Shown: positions 34,347 through 45,413, numbered from the stretch's first letter. The stretch: DNA of 64,000 bases from Collimonas sp. PA-H2 (GCF_002564105.1 NZ_PDBX01000001.1:2232001-2296000); one strand, 5' to 3'. The notes: generated from the sequence alone by a model not told the origin. Made by a program: numbers and translations.

Positions 34347-34610
34347 AAAAAAACGCCCGCAATATGCGGTAATGCCGTTCAGTTAAGACTGAACGGCATT
34401 TTTATTTGCGGAACTCGTAGGATGGGCACTCCGTGCCCACGCGGACGGGCCTGGGGCGCGTAGCCAGGGCACGAATGGCAGGGCACGAATGGCAGGGACA
34501 CGAATGGCAGGGACACGAATATCCACGATACTGCGTGGGCACGGAGTGCCCACCCTACGCCGTGTCGTTCCGCCCTAACTGAACAGCATTACCGCAATAT
34601 GCGGCGTTTT
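34347..34610. repeat. Nested inverted-repeat island with tandem units
   Basis: The outer inverted repeat has left part GCGGTAATGCCGTTCAGTTA (about 34361-34385) and right part TAACTGAACAGCATTACCGC (about 34576-34597), each next to a CGCAATATGCGG palindrome. The left part adds a terminator-like hairpin with a T run (34372-34406). The inner inverted repeat is GGGCACTCCGTGCCCACGC (left, from about 34424) and GCGTGGGCACGGAGTGCCC (right, to about 34552), within the edges 34416-34559. In the centre are four tandem 14/15-bp units of the CAGGGCACGAATGG type (34465-34520). No gene is seen in this stretch, which also covers the gap before pckG. Confidence 0.75.
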
Positions 34611-34630
34611 TGTTTTGCGTGATTGCAGTG

Positions 34631-36502
<1,872 letters not shown>

Positions 36503-36862
36503 GACAACTACCTCCAATACCAATAAAGAAATCTGCTGTTGCCTGCCCGGGGAGCCGCGGAAGGAATCGCGGAACATGGCCGGCGGGCGGAATGCCGTTG
36601 CGCTCACTGCGAACGGCAAAAAATGAAATAATGGCCAGATCCTGGCCCTCGTCATCAACCGGGTTTTACTGCTGGCAAAGGCCGCACACCGCAGGCTGAA
36701 GTTGTTATTTTATGTTCATTGTGCTGGAAAAGTCGGCCGATTGTACACCCGATTTGTAGTGAAAATGACCAACTATTGTAGTAAGGTATTTCCCATTTTC
36801 CGGATGCTGTTGCTTTATTACGCGGCAGCCGTTTTTTCACCGTTTTTGATTGAAAAGCCGCT
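36503..36862. promoter_or_regulatory. Divergent gap pckG / D-2-hydroxyacid dehydrogenase
   Basis: 360-bp gap between divergent genes, so it must hold both promoters. The right half (36690-36860) is AT-rich. No operator or RNA element was recognised. Confidence 0.4.
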
Positions 36863-37852
36863 ATGAAAATTGCCGTACTGGATGATTATCAGGATTGCGT
36901 GCGCCATCTAGACAGCTTCAAGCTATTGGACGGCCATGAGGTCAAAGTGTTCAACAATTCTGCCCGCGGCCTGGGCCAGCTGGCGATACGCCTGGCCGAT
37001 TTCGAGGCGTTGGTATTGATACGCGAACGCAGCAGTTTTTCCAAGGCCTTGCTGCAAAAATTGCCGAAGCTGAAACTGATCTCGCAAACCGGCAAGGTCA
37101 GCGGCCATATCGATGTCGAGGCTGCCACCGCGGGCGGCATTGCGATCGTCGAAGGGGTCGGCGATCCGACCGCGCCGGCCGAGCTGACTTGGGCCCTGAT
37201 CATGGCCGCCAGCCGCCGCATTCCGCGCTATGTCAGCAATCTGCAGGAAGGACAATGGCAGTCGGTCTCGGCGCTACCGCAAAACAATGTGCTCGGCACG
37301 GTGCTCAAGGGGCGCACGCTGGCGATCTGGGGCTATGGAAAAATCGGCCGCATGGTTGCCGGCTACGGCAAGGCCTTCGGCATGCGGGTGCTGGTCTGGG
37401 GCCGAGACGGCAGCCGTGCCGCAGCGCTGGCGGACGGTTATCAGGCAGCGGAATCGAAACAGCAGTTCTTTGCCGAAGCGGATGTGCTGAGCTTGCATCT
37501 GCGCCTGAACGACGCCACCCGCGGCATCGTCGAGGCTGCCGACCTGGCGCAGATGAAGGCTAGCGCGATTTTCGTCAACACTAGCCGTGCCGAACTAGTG
37601 GCGGCAGGCGCCCTGCTGCCCGCCTTGCAGCAAGGGCAGCCGGGCTATGCCGCGCTGGACGTGTATGAAACCGAGCCGCTGGCGCCGGATTCGCCGCTGC
37701 TGCGGATGGAAAACGTGCTGGCTTCGCCGCATCTGGGCTATGTGGAAAAAGACAGCTATGAGCTGTACTTCCGCGCAGCGTTCCAGAATGTGGTCGAGTT
37801 CGCCAAGGGTACGCCGAAGAATGTCTTGAATCCGGACGCGCTGCAAAAATAG
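36863..37852 (+). CDS. D-2-hydroxyacid dehydrogenase family protein
   Basis: NAD(P)-dependent oxidoreductase of the D-isomer 2-hydroxyacid dehydrogenase family (SerA/GhrB-like), 329 residues. The central Rossmann motif is LAIWGYGKIGRMVAGYGKAFGM (about residues 151-172). The catalytic Arg is in 'VNTSRAELV', and Glu and His are in 'DVYETEPL' and 'ASPHLGYVEKDSYE'. The N-terminal part, KIAVLDDYQDCVRHLD, is typical of a betaproteobacterial subgroup of unproven substrate. There is no ACT domain, so it is probably not the main serine-pathway SerA. Confidence 0.9.
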   Translation: MKIAVLDDYQDCVRHLDSFKLLDGHEVKVFNNSARGLGQLAIRLADFEALVLIRERSSFSKALLQKLPKLKLISQTGKVSGHIDVEAATAGGIAIVEGVGDPTAPAELTWALIMAASRRIPRYVSNLQEGQWQSVSALPQNNVLGTVLKGRTLAIWGYGKIGRMVAGYGKAFGMRVLVWGRDGSRAAALADGYQAAESKQQFFAEADVLSLHLRLNDATRGIVEAADLAQMKASAIFVNTSRAELVAAGALLPALQQGQPGYAALDVYETEPLAPDSPLLRMENVLASPHLGYVEKDSYELYFRAAFQNVVEFAKGTPKNVLNPDALQK

Positions 37853-37855
37853 CCG

Positions 37856-37881
37856 CAGGGTGGGCACCTGTGCCTACCCAC
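37856..37881. repeat. Short GGGTGGGCAC hairpin
   Basis: AGGGTGGGCACCTGTGCCTACCC directly after the dehydrogenase stop. It is a shortened relative of the GTAGGGTGGGCAC repeat seen at 34.4, 46.6 and 54.9 kb, and may also terminate transcription from either side. Confidence 0.5.
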
Positions 37882-37888
37882 AGCCAAA

Positions 37889-38641
37889 TTAGTCGTCGTC
37901 GGCGCCGTTAGGCAGGATCAGCTTGTTCAGCCTGGCCGCCGGCATCGCCAGCGTGGTGTCGCGCCACATCCCTTGCCAGCCGGGCGGCCACGGCAAGGGC
38001 GGGCCGCTGTATTCCGGCAGGTTCTTGCGCACCGGGATCACCGGCAGGCTGTCCGGCATCGGACCTTCGCTCCAGCCCAGGCTGAAGGCGTAATCGGGCA
38101 GCAAGGCATCGCATACCTTGGCAAACCAGTTGCTGTGGTCTTCGTCGTGTCCGAGCGCCTGCGCCAGTCCGTGCGGGTCGAACTGGGCCAGCGCGCTGGC
38201 CAGCTCGGGCACACTGGCGCCCGGCTGGTCGCCCCAGCCCATGATGGGATTGAAGTTGTAGTCAGCGCCGGAGCCGTACCAGCCTTCGCGCCGCGGCCTT
38301 TCCATCCAGCTGCGCCGGCCGCAGAACAAATGCCAGCGCCAGTGCAGGCCGGACGGCTTGGGCCAGCTGTACAGGTACAGGCGCTGATAGCCGGCGCGAT
38401 GCAGCTCGCGCACCAGCGCCATCAGGCGCGCATGCGGCATGCGGTCCGGCGGCGCGTGACGGAACAGGATCGCTTCGCCATCCGCATGCTGGACTTCATC
38501 CGACGATAGGTTCAGATCGAGGGTCCGCATCTCGCTGCCGAAACGTGCAGAGACCCAGCCGGTCAGCAGATTGACCGACGTGATGACGCCATAGCCGCGA
38601 AAGCGATGGAAGATGACGGTGCCGGGAGCGATGGGTTTCAT
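37889..38641 (-). CDS. Unknown protein with CarD/Tudor-like N-terminus
   Basis: 250 residues, no family recognised with confidence. The first 60 residues (MKPIAPGTVIFHRFRGYG, then an SVNLLTGWVSARFGSEMRTLDL-like pattern) look like a small beta-barrel of the CarD/KOW/Tudor type. The rest is Trp/Pro rich (LYSWPKPSGLHWRWHLF, PLPWPPGWQGMWRDT). No signal peptide or membrane segment is present. The ATG at 38641 is preferred over one 33 bp earlier because the conserved-looking part begins there; neither has a strong ribosome site. It is convergent with the dehydrogenase. Confidence 0.75.
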   Translation of the reverse strand: MKPIAPGTVIFHRFRGYGVITSVNLLTGWVSARFGSEMRTLDLNLSSDEVQHADGEAILFRHAPPDRMPHARLMALVRELHRAGYQRLYLYSWPKPSGLHWRWHLFCGRRSWMERPRREGWYGSGADYNFNPIMGWGDQPGASVPELASALAQFDPHGLAQALGHDEDHSNWFAKVCDALLPDYAFSLGWSEGPMPDSLPVIPVRKNLPEYSGPPLPWPPGWQGMWRDTTLAMPAARLNKLILPNGADDD

Positions 38642-38795
38642 GATCTGAAAATTCTTTAAAAAGCGCGCATCCAAAAATCAAATGTTATCAGTGTAGCCGC
38701 TGCGCCGGGTTTTCCTAGGGTAGTTCAAAGGCGCAACATCGATTTGCTTAGCTGAGTATAATCAGCCTACCCCCAAGGCAGAAAGGACTAGCCAT

Positions 38796-39410
38796 ATGAA
38801 GCAACGTCCATCGGTACCCGGCGAGCAATCAGGCAAGCGGCCCATCAACCAGGCCTGCGGCGGGTTCTCCACCAGCAGGCGCAACCTCATGTTGCTGGCC
38901 GGTGCAAGTTTCGCCATGATGAGTATCCCCCACTGGCTGCAGCAAGCCTCTGCCCAGAGCAGCACTCCAGCCGTTCCTCCCGCCAGCGCCAACACCCAGC
39001 AGCAAAACAATTTCATGGCCCTGTCGGCATTGCTGACTGCCGCGCCCAAACTCAATCCGCGCACCGGCTCCAGGATCTATAGCGCACTCGCCGCGCAATC
39101 GATCGAGTTTGAAAAACAGGCGGCAGCGCTGTGGCAATACAGCCAGGACCACAAGATCCAGGATGTCGACAACCTGGCGTCGGCAGTCGGCAGCGATAGC
39201 GCATTGTCGCTGGTGCTGCACCGTATCATCAGCGCCTGGTACCTGGGCGTGGTGGGCGACGGCGGAGTGACTGGAGGCGCCAAGGTGATCGCCTTTGAGC
39301 AGGCGCTGATGTTCGACCAGGTGCGCGATGCCGTCGTCGTGCCGACTTATTGCCGTGCCGCTCCCGGCTACTGGGTGACCCAGCCGGCAGTATTGAAAGC
39401 GAGGGTTTGA
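38796..39410 (+). CDS. FAD-dependent sugar dehydrogenase, small (Tat-exported) subunit
   Basis: 204-residue small subunit of the three-part membrane-bound sugar dehydrogenases (FAD-SLDH family, as in sorbitol, fructose and 2-ketogluconate dehydrogenases). A Tat signal lies at residues about 27-50 (STSRRNLMLLAGASFAMM); it also carries the FAD flavoprotein out of the cell as a folded pair. The C-terminus ALMFDQVRDAVVVPTYCRAAPGYW is typical of the family. AAAGGAC upstream of the ATG is the ribosome site. It lies 2 bp before the flavoprotein gene. Confidence 0.88.
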   Translation: MKQRPSVPGEQSGKRPINQACGGFSTSRRNLMLLAGASFAMMSIPHWLQQASAQSSTPAVPPASANTQQQNNFMALSALLTAAPKLNPRTGSRIYSALAAQSIEFEKQAAALWQYSQDHKIQDVDNLASAVGSDSALSLVLHRIISAWYLGVVGDGGVTGGAKVIAFEQALMFDQVRDAVVVPTYCRAAPGYWVTQPAVLKARV

Positions 39411-39412
39411 CC

Positions 39413-41014
39413 ATGGCTGACAACTTGTCCGCAGACGTAGTGATCGTCGGTTCCGGCGTCGCCGGCGCCCTGGTGGCGCATCAGCTGGCCTCTTCCGGGG
39501 CCTCGGTGCTGGTGCTGGAAGCAGGGCCGCGGCTGGAGCGCTGGCGCATCGTCGAAAACTATCGCAATACGCCCAGCAAAGACGATTTCATGGTGCCCTA
39601 CCCGTCCACCAAATATGCGCCGCATCCCGAATACACGCCGGAAAACAATTATCTGATCCTCAAGGGCACGCACAAGTACAACTCGCAATACATCCGCGCC
39701 GTCGGCGGCACCACCTGGCACTGGGCCGCTGCCGCCTGGCGTTTCCTGCCCAACGATTTCCGCATGAAAACGCTGTATGGCGTCGGCCGCGACTGGCCGA
39801 TCAGCTACGACGAACTGGAACCTTATTACTACGGGGCCGAAGTCGAACTGGGCGTGTCCGGTCCCAACGACGGCACCGATCTCGGCTCGCCGCGCAAGCA
39901 GCCTTATCCGATGGAGCATTTGCCGCTGTCGTGGAACGACCAGCGCTTCAGCGCCGTGGTCAACGCCAACGGCCACAAGGTAGTGTCGGAGCCGGTGGCG
40001 CGCAACAGCCGCGCCTACGACGAACGGCCTAACTGCTGCGGCAACAACAACTGCATGCCGATCTGTCCGATCGCCGCCATGTATAGCGGCATCATCCACG
40101 TCGAGAAGGCGGAAAAGGCTGGCGCCAGGGTGTTGCCCGACGCCGTGGTCTACCGCATCGAAGTGGACGCCAAGGAGCGCATTAGCGCAGTGCACTACAA
40201 AGATCCGGAAGGCGTCACGCACCGGGTCACCGGCAAGTATTTCGTGCTGGCCGCGAACGGCATCGAGATTCCCAAGCTGATGCTGATTTCGACCGACGAC
40301 AAGCACAAGAACGGCGTCGGCAACAGCTCGGACCAGGTCGGCCGCAACCTGATGGACCATCCCGGCACCGGCGTCACCTTCCTCGCCAATGAAGACTTGT
40401 GGCCGGGGCGCGGACCGATCGAAATGACGTCCATGGTGGATATGCGCGACGGCGCCTTCCGCTCTGAATACGCCGCCAAGAAACTGCACCTGAACAATAT
40501 GGCGCAGACCAACCATGCGGCCCAGAGCGCGCTGAAAGACGGCCTGGTCGGCCTCAAGCTGAACCAGGAAATCCGCCGCCGCGCTGCGCGCACCGTCAAC
40601 ATCAACAGCTTCCACGATATCTTGCCGAATCCGGAAAACCGCATACGGCCAAGCAGCGAGAAGCGCGATGCGCTCGGCATTCCGCAACCGGAAATCACTT
40701 ATTCCATCGGCGATTATGTGAAGAAGAGCGCCGTGCTGACGCATGAAACCTATGCCAGCATCGCCGCCATGTTCGGCGGCACCGAAGTCAAGTTCGACGA
40801 CGATTTCGCACCGAACAACCACATCATGGGCGCCGTCATCATGGGCGGCGATCCGCGCGATTCGGTGGTCGACGCCCATTGCCGCTCGCATGACCACGAA
40901 AACCTGTTCATCGCCAGCAGCGCGGTGATGCCGGTCGCCGGCACGGTCAATTGCACGCTGACGATCGCCGCCCTGTCGCTGCGCATCGCCGATACCTTGA
41001 GGACAGTGCTATGA
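39413..41014 (+). CDS. FAD-dependent sugar dehydrogenase, GMC flavoprotein subunit
   Basis: 533-residue catalytic subunit of the GMC fold, working in the periplasm. The FAD fold is DVVIVGSGVAGALVAHQLASSG (about 8-29). 'AVGGTTWHWAAAAWRFLPNDF' is the substrate-side motif of this subgroup. A cysteine cluster 'RPNCCGNNNCMPICPIAAMY' (about residues 205-224) fits the 3Fe-4S site known in fructose dehydrogenase-type subunits. The C-terminal catalytic part is 'VMPVAGTVNCTLTIAALSLRIAD'. The substrate may be gluconate, sorbitol, fructose or a relative; sequence alone does not tell. It overlaps the cytochrome gene by 4 bp. Confidence 0.9.
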   Translation: MADNLSADVVIVGSGVAGALVAHQLASSGASVLVLEAGPRLERWRIVENYRNTPSKDDFMVPYPSTKYAPHPEYTPENNYLILKGTHKYNSQYIRAVGGTTWHWAAAAWRFLPNDFRMKTLYGVGRDWPISYDELEPYYYGAEVELGVSGPNDGTDLGSPRKQPYPMEHLPLSWNDQRFSAVVNANGHKVVSEPVARNSRAYDERPNCCGNNNCMPICPIAAMYSGIIHVEKAEKAGARVLPDAVVYRIEVDAKERISAVHYKDPEGVTHRVTGKYFVLAANGIEIPKLMLISTDDKHKNGVGNSSDQVGRNLMDHPGTGVTFLANEDLWPGRGPIEMTSMVDMRDGAFRSEYAAKKLHLNNMAQTNHAAQSALKDGLVGLKLNQEIRRRAARTVNINSFHDILPNPENRIRPSSEKRDALGIPQPEITYSIGDYVKKSAVLTHETYASIAAMFGGTEVKFDDDFAPNNHIMGAVIMGGDPRDSVVDAHCRSHDHENLFIASSAVMPVAGTVNCTLTIAALSLRIADTLRTVL

Positions 41015-42432
41015 CGGCCCGCTCGCAAATTTCCGCATGGTGCGGCGGCCTGGCGCTGGCGGCCGGCCTGGTGCATGGCGCTTTTGCCGCCGCTGCGGTT
41101 GCCAACGTTGCACCCAACGCCGACCAGATCAAGCGCGGCGAATACCTGGCCAAAGCCGCCGACTGCATCGCCTGCCACACGGTCGATCCGGCCAAGCCCT
41201 TCGCCGGCGGCTATCCTCTGGCGACCCCGTTCGGCACCATTTACGGTCCGAATATCACGGCCGACAAGGAAACCGGCATCGGCGACTGGAGCGACGAGCA
41301 ATTTGTGCGCGCGCTGCATGAAGGCATCGACGATGAAGGCAAGCGCCTCTACCCGGCCTTCCCTTACGCCTCCTTCACCAAGCTGTCGCGCGACGACGTG
41401 CTGGCGATCAAGGCCTATCTGTTCAGCCTGCCGCCGATACAGCAAAAGACGCCGGAAAACAAACTGCCCTTCCCGCTTAACCAGCGCTGGCTGATGGCAG
41501 GCTGGAACCTGTTCAATTTCACGCCGGGTGAATTGCAGGCTGATGCTGCCAAGAGCCCTGAATGGAACCGCGGCAATTATCTGGTCAATGGCCTGGCGCA
41601 CTGCCAGGAATGCCACACGCCGCGTAACCTGACCATGGGGCTGGACCTCAAGCGCTCCTTTGGCGGCGCCCAGCTGGGCGGCTGGACCGCGTTCAACATC
41701 AGCCCCGATCCGGTCAGCGGCGTCGGCGGCTGGAAGGACGAAGAGCTGGTGCAATACCTGAAAACCGGGTTGGTGCCAGGCAAGGCTTCGGCTGCCGGCG
41801 GCATGGCGGAAGCCATCGAGCATAGCTTGCAGTATCTGACCGATGACGACCTGAAGTCTATCGTCACCTATCTGCGCAGCGCGCCGGCAGTCAACGATGC
41901 AGCCGACAAGAAGCCGCGCTATGCCTGGGGCCAGCCGGCCGATGATGACGCCGAGATCCGCGGCATTGCCGCGGTGTCGGTCAGCAGCAATGCCTCCAGC
42001 GGCGCCGAACTGTTCAGCGGCAACTGCGCCAGTTGCCATTCTGCCAGCGGCAGCGGGGTGGTCGGCGGCTACTACCCGTCGCTGTTCAACAACAGCGTGG
42101 TCGGCGCCCGTGATCCAGGAAATCTGCTGATGGTGATCTTGAACGGCGTGCAACGCCGCGGCGCCAAGGAAGAAACTTTCATGCCCGGTTTTGCCGATCA
42201 CCTCAATGACGGCCAGATCGCCATGCTGGCCAACTACGCGGTCAAGCAGTACGGCCATGCCGATACGCCGCCGATTACGCCCGAACAGGTGAAAATCCAG
42301 CGCCAGGGCGGGCCGGCCTCGCCGCTGACAACTTTGATGCCGGCAGGGCTGGCGGGATTGGCGCTGATCGTGGTATTTATATTGTTTTCAATCTTCAGGC
42401 GCGGCGGCCGTCGCCAGCCCAAGCAGTCCTGA
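41011..42432 (+). CDS. Triheme cytochrome c subunit of the sugar dehydrogenase
   Basis: 473-residue membrane-anchored periplasmic cytochrome that passes electrons from the flavoprotein to ubiquinone. A signal peptide (WCGGLALAAGLVHGAFA) is followed by three heme sites: CIACH (about residue 47), CQECH (about 198) and CASCH (about 342). A single C-terminal membrane anchor, LAGLALIVVFILFSIF, is followed by a basic tail. The start overlaps the GMC stop as ATGA. The gene order small-large-cytochrome matches Gluconobacter/Burkholderia sugar dehydrogenase operons. Confidence 0.93.
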   Translation: MTARSQISAWCGGLALAAGLVHGAFAAAAVANVAPNADQIKRGEYLAKAADCIACHTVDPAKPFAGGYPLATPFGTIYGPNITADKETGIGDWSDEQFVRALHEGIDDEGKRLYPAFPYASFTKLSRDDVLAIKAYLFSLPPIQQKTPENKLPFPLNQRWLMAGWNLFNFTPGELQADAAKSPEWNRGNYLVNGLAHCQECHTPRNLTMGLDLKRSFGGAQLGGWTAFNISPDPVSGVGGWKDEELVQYLKTGLVPGKASAAGGMAEAIEHSLQYLTDDDLKSIVTYLRSAPAVNDAADKKPRYAWGQPADDDAEIRGIAAVSVSSNASSGAELFSGNCASCHSASGSGVVGGYYPSLFNNSVVGARDPGNLLMVILNGVQRRGAKEETFMPGFADHLNDGQIAMLANYAVKQYGHADTPPITPEQVKIQRQGGPASPLTTLMPAGLAGLALIVVFILFSIFRRGGRRQPKQS

Positions 42433-42466
42433 CACGGTCACATTATAGAAAAGGAAACGGATTCTC

Positions 42467-42952
42467 ATGGCTTTACGCATCATCGCCACCGGCGGCACCT
42501 TCGATAAACACTACGACGAGATCGCCGGCAAGCTGACCTTTGCCGCCAGCCACCTGCCGCAAGTGATCCAGCGCGCCCGCATCACCACGGAAATCGCGCT
42601 GGAAGAGCTGCCGCTGCTGGATTCGCTCGACATGCAGGACATCGACCGCCGGCGCGTGCTGGCGTCCTGTACCCATGCGAAGGAAGAAGCGATCGTCATC
42701 ATCCACGGCACCGACACCATGCGCGAGACTGCCGCGGTGCTGGGAGCGGCGCTCCTGGACAAGACCATCGTGGTGACCGGCGCGATGATTCCCTATGCCA
42801 TCGCCAACTCCGACGCCCTGTTCAATTTCGGCTTTGCCTGCGGCGTTGCGCAAGTCTTGCCGCATGGCGTGTACGTGGCGATGAACGGCAAGATCTTTGC
42901 CTGGGACAAGGTAGCGAAGAACCGCACCGCCGGGGTTTTCGAGCCGCTATAA
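42467..42952 (+). CDS. Half-size asparaginase-like protein
   Basis: 161 residues covering only the N-terminal catalytic domain of type I/II L-asparaginases. ATGGTFDKHYDEIAG holds the first catalytic Thr (about residue 12), and IIHGTDTMRETA holds the Thr-Asp pair. The C-terminal asparaginase domain is absent, and the ORF ends cleanly (AGVFEPL) rather than by frameshift. Short single-domain relatives occur in other proteobacteria, so it may be a real family rather than a remnant. It lies 34 bp behind the cytochrome gene with AAAAGGAAAC upstream, probably in the same operon. Confidence 0.82.
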   Translation: MALRIIATGGTFDKHYDEIAGKLTFAASHLPQVIQRARITTEIALEELPLLDSLDMQDIDRRRVLASCTHAKEEAIVIIHGTDTMRETAAVLGAALLDKTIVVTGAMIPYAIANSDALFNFGFACGVAQVLPHGVYVAMNGKIFAWDKVAKNRTAGVFEPL

Positions 42953-42962
42953 CTTCAACCAC

Positions 42963-43045
42963 GCAGGTGGGCAAAGAACCTTGCCCACCTGCTCGATCTG
43001 GTGCAGACGAAAAAAAACGGGACAGAATTTCTGCCCCGTTTTACA
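42963..43045. terminator. Two terminator hairpins between convergent asparaginase and M3 peptidase genes
   Basis: CAGGTGGGCAAAG-aac-CTTGCCCACCTG-type stem at 42964-42991 (no T run). AAAACGGG-acagaatttctgc-CCCGTTTT lies at 43014-43042, with an A run on the left that gives a U-tract for the leftward peptidase transcript. Confidence 0.75.
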
Positions 43046-43057
43046 TTTTCCCTGCAA

Positions 43058-45244
43058 CTATTTGGCAGCGCCGCTCAGGCCGCGTGCTTCCAGCAAAGGC
43101 CCGACATCCGGGCCGCGTCCGTAGAAATCCTTGAACAAGGCGCTGGGATCGCCGCTGAAGCCGCGCGACAGCACCTTGGCGCGCAGCAGGTCGCCATTGG
43201 CGCGCTTCAGGCCGCCGTGGGTATTCATCCAGTGCTCGGTATCCTTGGCCAGCACGTCGCTCCAGATATAAGCGTAGTAACCGGCGGAGTAGCCGTTGGA
43301 GAAGACGTGCGAGAAGTACGTCGTGTGATAGCGCGGCGGCACCACGTAGCCCTTGGCGTTGCCCAGCGCCTTGGTTTCAAACGCCATCACATCGGTGACA
43401 TCCGGCGTCTGGTTGGTCGACAGCTGGTGCCAGGACTGGTCCAGCATCGCCGCCGCCAGATACTCGGAAGTATCGTAGCCGGCGCTGAATTTGCGCGCCG
43501 CCAGCAACTTGTTGAGCAGCGCCCGCGGCATCGGCTTGCCGGTCTGGTAGTGCTTGGCGTAGTGCGCCAGCACTTGCGGATCGTGCGACCACATTTCGTT
43601 GAACTGCGACGGATACTCGACAAAGTCAGGCGGCACCGAGGCGCCGGAGAACATCGGATATTCGACGTTCGAGAACAAGCCGTGCAAGCCATGGCCGAAC
43701 TCGTGGAACAGGGTGTTGACCTCGTCGAAACTGAGCAGCACCGGCTTGCCTGCCGGCGGCTTGGCGATGTTGATATTGTTCGACACCACTGGCTTGCTGC
43801 CGAACAGGCGCGACTGCGACACATAGTTATTCATCCAGGCGCCGCCTTGCTTGTTGTCGCGCGCGAACGGATCGAACAGGAACAGGCCCAGCGCCGAACC
43901 ATCTTCATTGAACACCTCGAAGACGCGCACATCCTGCTGGTATACCGGCAGGTCGGTGCGTTCCTTGAACGTTACGCCGTACAGTTCGTGGGCAGCGTAG
44001 AACACGCCTTCCTGCAGCACGTGGTTGAGTTCGAAGTAAGGCTTGATCTGGGATTCGTCGAAGCTGTAGCGCGCCTTGCGCACCTGTTCCGAGTAAAAGC
44101 CCCAGTCCCACGGTTGCAGCTTGAACGGCTTGGTATGGCTAGCCTTGGCCTGGCGTTCGATCAGCTGCTGCATGGCAGCCGCTTCCTTGCGCGCGATGGC
44201 GTTGGCGGGCGGCGCCAGCTGCGCCAGCATCTTGTTGACCGCGGCCGGAGTGCCGGCGGTTTCCTCTTCCAGCACATAGGCTGCGTGGTTCGGATAACCC
44301 AGCAAGGCAGCGCGCTGCGCCCGCAGCTTGACGATCTGGGCGACATTGCCGACGTTGTCGCCGGCGCCGCCGTCGCCGCGGTTGATCGAGGCTTTATAGA
44401 TGCGCTCGCGCAGCTGGCGGTTCTTGAGTTGCGCCAGCAGCGGCTGGTCGGTGGTGTTTTGCAGCGTGATCAGCCACTTGCCTTCCAGCTTGCGGCTGGC
44501 GGCGGCTTGCGCGGCGGCGGCGATGCTCTCTGCCGACAAGCCGTCCAGGTCGGCCACCTTGTCGATTACGATCGCGCCTTCATTGCTGGATTTCAGCAGG
44601 TTTTGCTGGAATTGCGTGGTCAGCGAAGAAAGCTGCTGATTCATCTTGCGCAGCCTATCCTTTTCCGCCGGCGACAGGCGCGCGCCGGCCCTGACGAAGT
44701 CAGTCCGGTAACGCTCCAGCAGACGCAGCGATTCAGGATCGAGGCCAAGGCCGGCGCGCTGCTGGTACAGCTGTTCGACGCGGGCGAACAGGGCAGGATC
44801 GAGGAAAATCGCATCTTCATGCTCAGCCAGCTTGGGGGCGATATCCTGCTGGGTCTGGTCCAGCACCGGGCTGGTGTTGGCGCTGATCAGATTGAAGAAG
44901 ACTTCCTTGACCCTGCCCAGCATCTGGCCGGAGCGTTCCAGCGCCACGATCGTATTGTCGAAGGTGGGCGCGGCCGGATTGGCGGCGATGGCGCTGACTT
45001 CCTGGCGCTGCTGCGCCATGCCGGCTTCGAACGAAGGCTGGTAGTCGGAATCCTTGATCTTGTCGAAGGGCGGCAGGTTGTAAGGCAGGGAGCTGATCTG
45101 CGCGAACGGCGAAGATGCGGCATACGCTGCGCTGGCGGTGGCGGCGTTCTGTGAGGCCTTGGTCGGCACGTCGCAAGCCATCAGGCTTACGGCGGCAGTC
45201 ACCATCAACCCGCATACCGCGATACGTTTCGTCGAAACTTGCAT
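43058..45244 (-). CDS. M3 family zinc metallopeptidase lipoprotein (oligopeptidase/Dcp-like)
   Basis: 728-residue thimet-oligopeptidase-family peptidase. The zinc site is HEFGHGLHG (HEXXH, in NTLFHEFGHGLHGLF, at about residue 510), with the third ligand expected about 25 residues on. The C-terminus contains the YVVPPRYHTTYFSHVFSNGYSAGYYAY signature. The N-terminus is a lipoprotein signal (VTAAVSLMAC, Cys about residue 24), so unlike cytoplasmic OpdA it acts in the periplasm. It is preceded by TCTCCTGGAG-like ribosome-site sequence. A single gene, same strand as the porin cluster upstream. Confidence 0.92.
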   Translation of the reverse strand: MQVSTKRIAVCGLMVTAAVSLMACDVPTKASQNAATASAAYAASSPFAQISSLPYNLPPFDKIKDSDYQPSFEAGMAQQRQEVSAIAANPAAPTFDNTIVALERSGQMLGRVKEVFFNLISANTSPVLDQTQQDIAPKLAEHEDAIFLDPALFARVEQLYQQRAGLGLDPESLRLLERYRTDFVRAGARLSPAEKDRLRKMNQQLSSLTTQFQQNLLKSSNEGAIVIDKVADLDGLSAESIAAAAQAAASRKLEGKWLITLQNTTDQPLLAQLKNRQLRERIYKASINRGDGGAGDNVGNVAQIVKLRAQRAALLGYPNHAAYVLEEETAGTPAAVNKMLAQLAPPANAIARKEAAAMQQLIERQAKASHTKPFKLQPWDWGFYSEQVRKARYSFDESQIKPYFELNHVLQEGVFYAAHELYGVTFKERTDLPVYQQDVRVFEVFNEDGSALGLFLFDPFARDNKQGGAWMNNYVSQSRLFGSKPVVSNNINIAKPPAGKPVLLSFDEVNTLFHEFGHGLHGLFSNVEYPMFSGASVPPDFVEYPSQFNEMWSHDPQVLAHYAKHYQTGKPMPRALLNKLLAARKFSAGYDTSEYLAAAMLDQSWHQLSTNQTPDVTDVMAFETKALGNAKGYVVPPRYHTTYFSHVFSNGYSAGYYAYIWSDVLAKDTEHWMNTHGGLKRANGDLLRAKVLSRGFSGDPSALFKDFYGRGPDVGPLLEARGLSGAAK

Positions 45245-45413
45245 CTATTCTCCTGGAGTGAGTACGGCAATTGTTTTTCTGACGAAACATTTTACGCCGC
45301 ATTCATGAAGAGTGGATGAGGCTTTTTCTGGCTTTTCCGGGCGCAAGCCAGGTAAATGCAGGCTGGGATGGCGCTGCATATTCCAGCGTCATCCCGGCCC
45401 GCTTGCTGCAGGT

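Noticed and set aside
43001..45154. Open frame of 717 codons on the plus strand opposite the M3 peptidase
   Set aside because: Antisense shadow of a gene with an intact HEXXH motif. The product is a His/Arg/Gln-rich composition without a domain.
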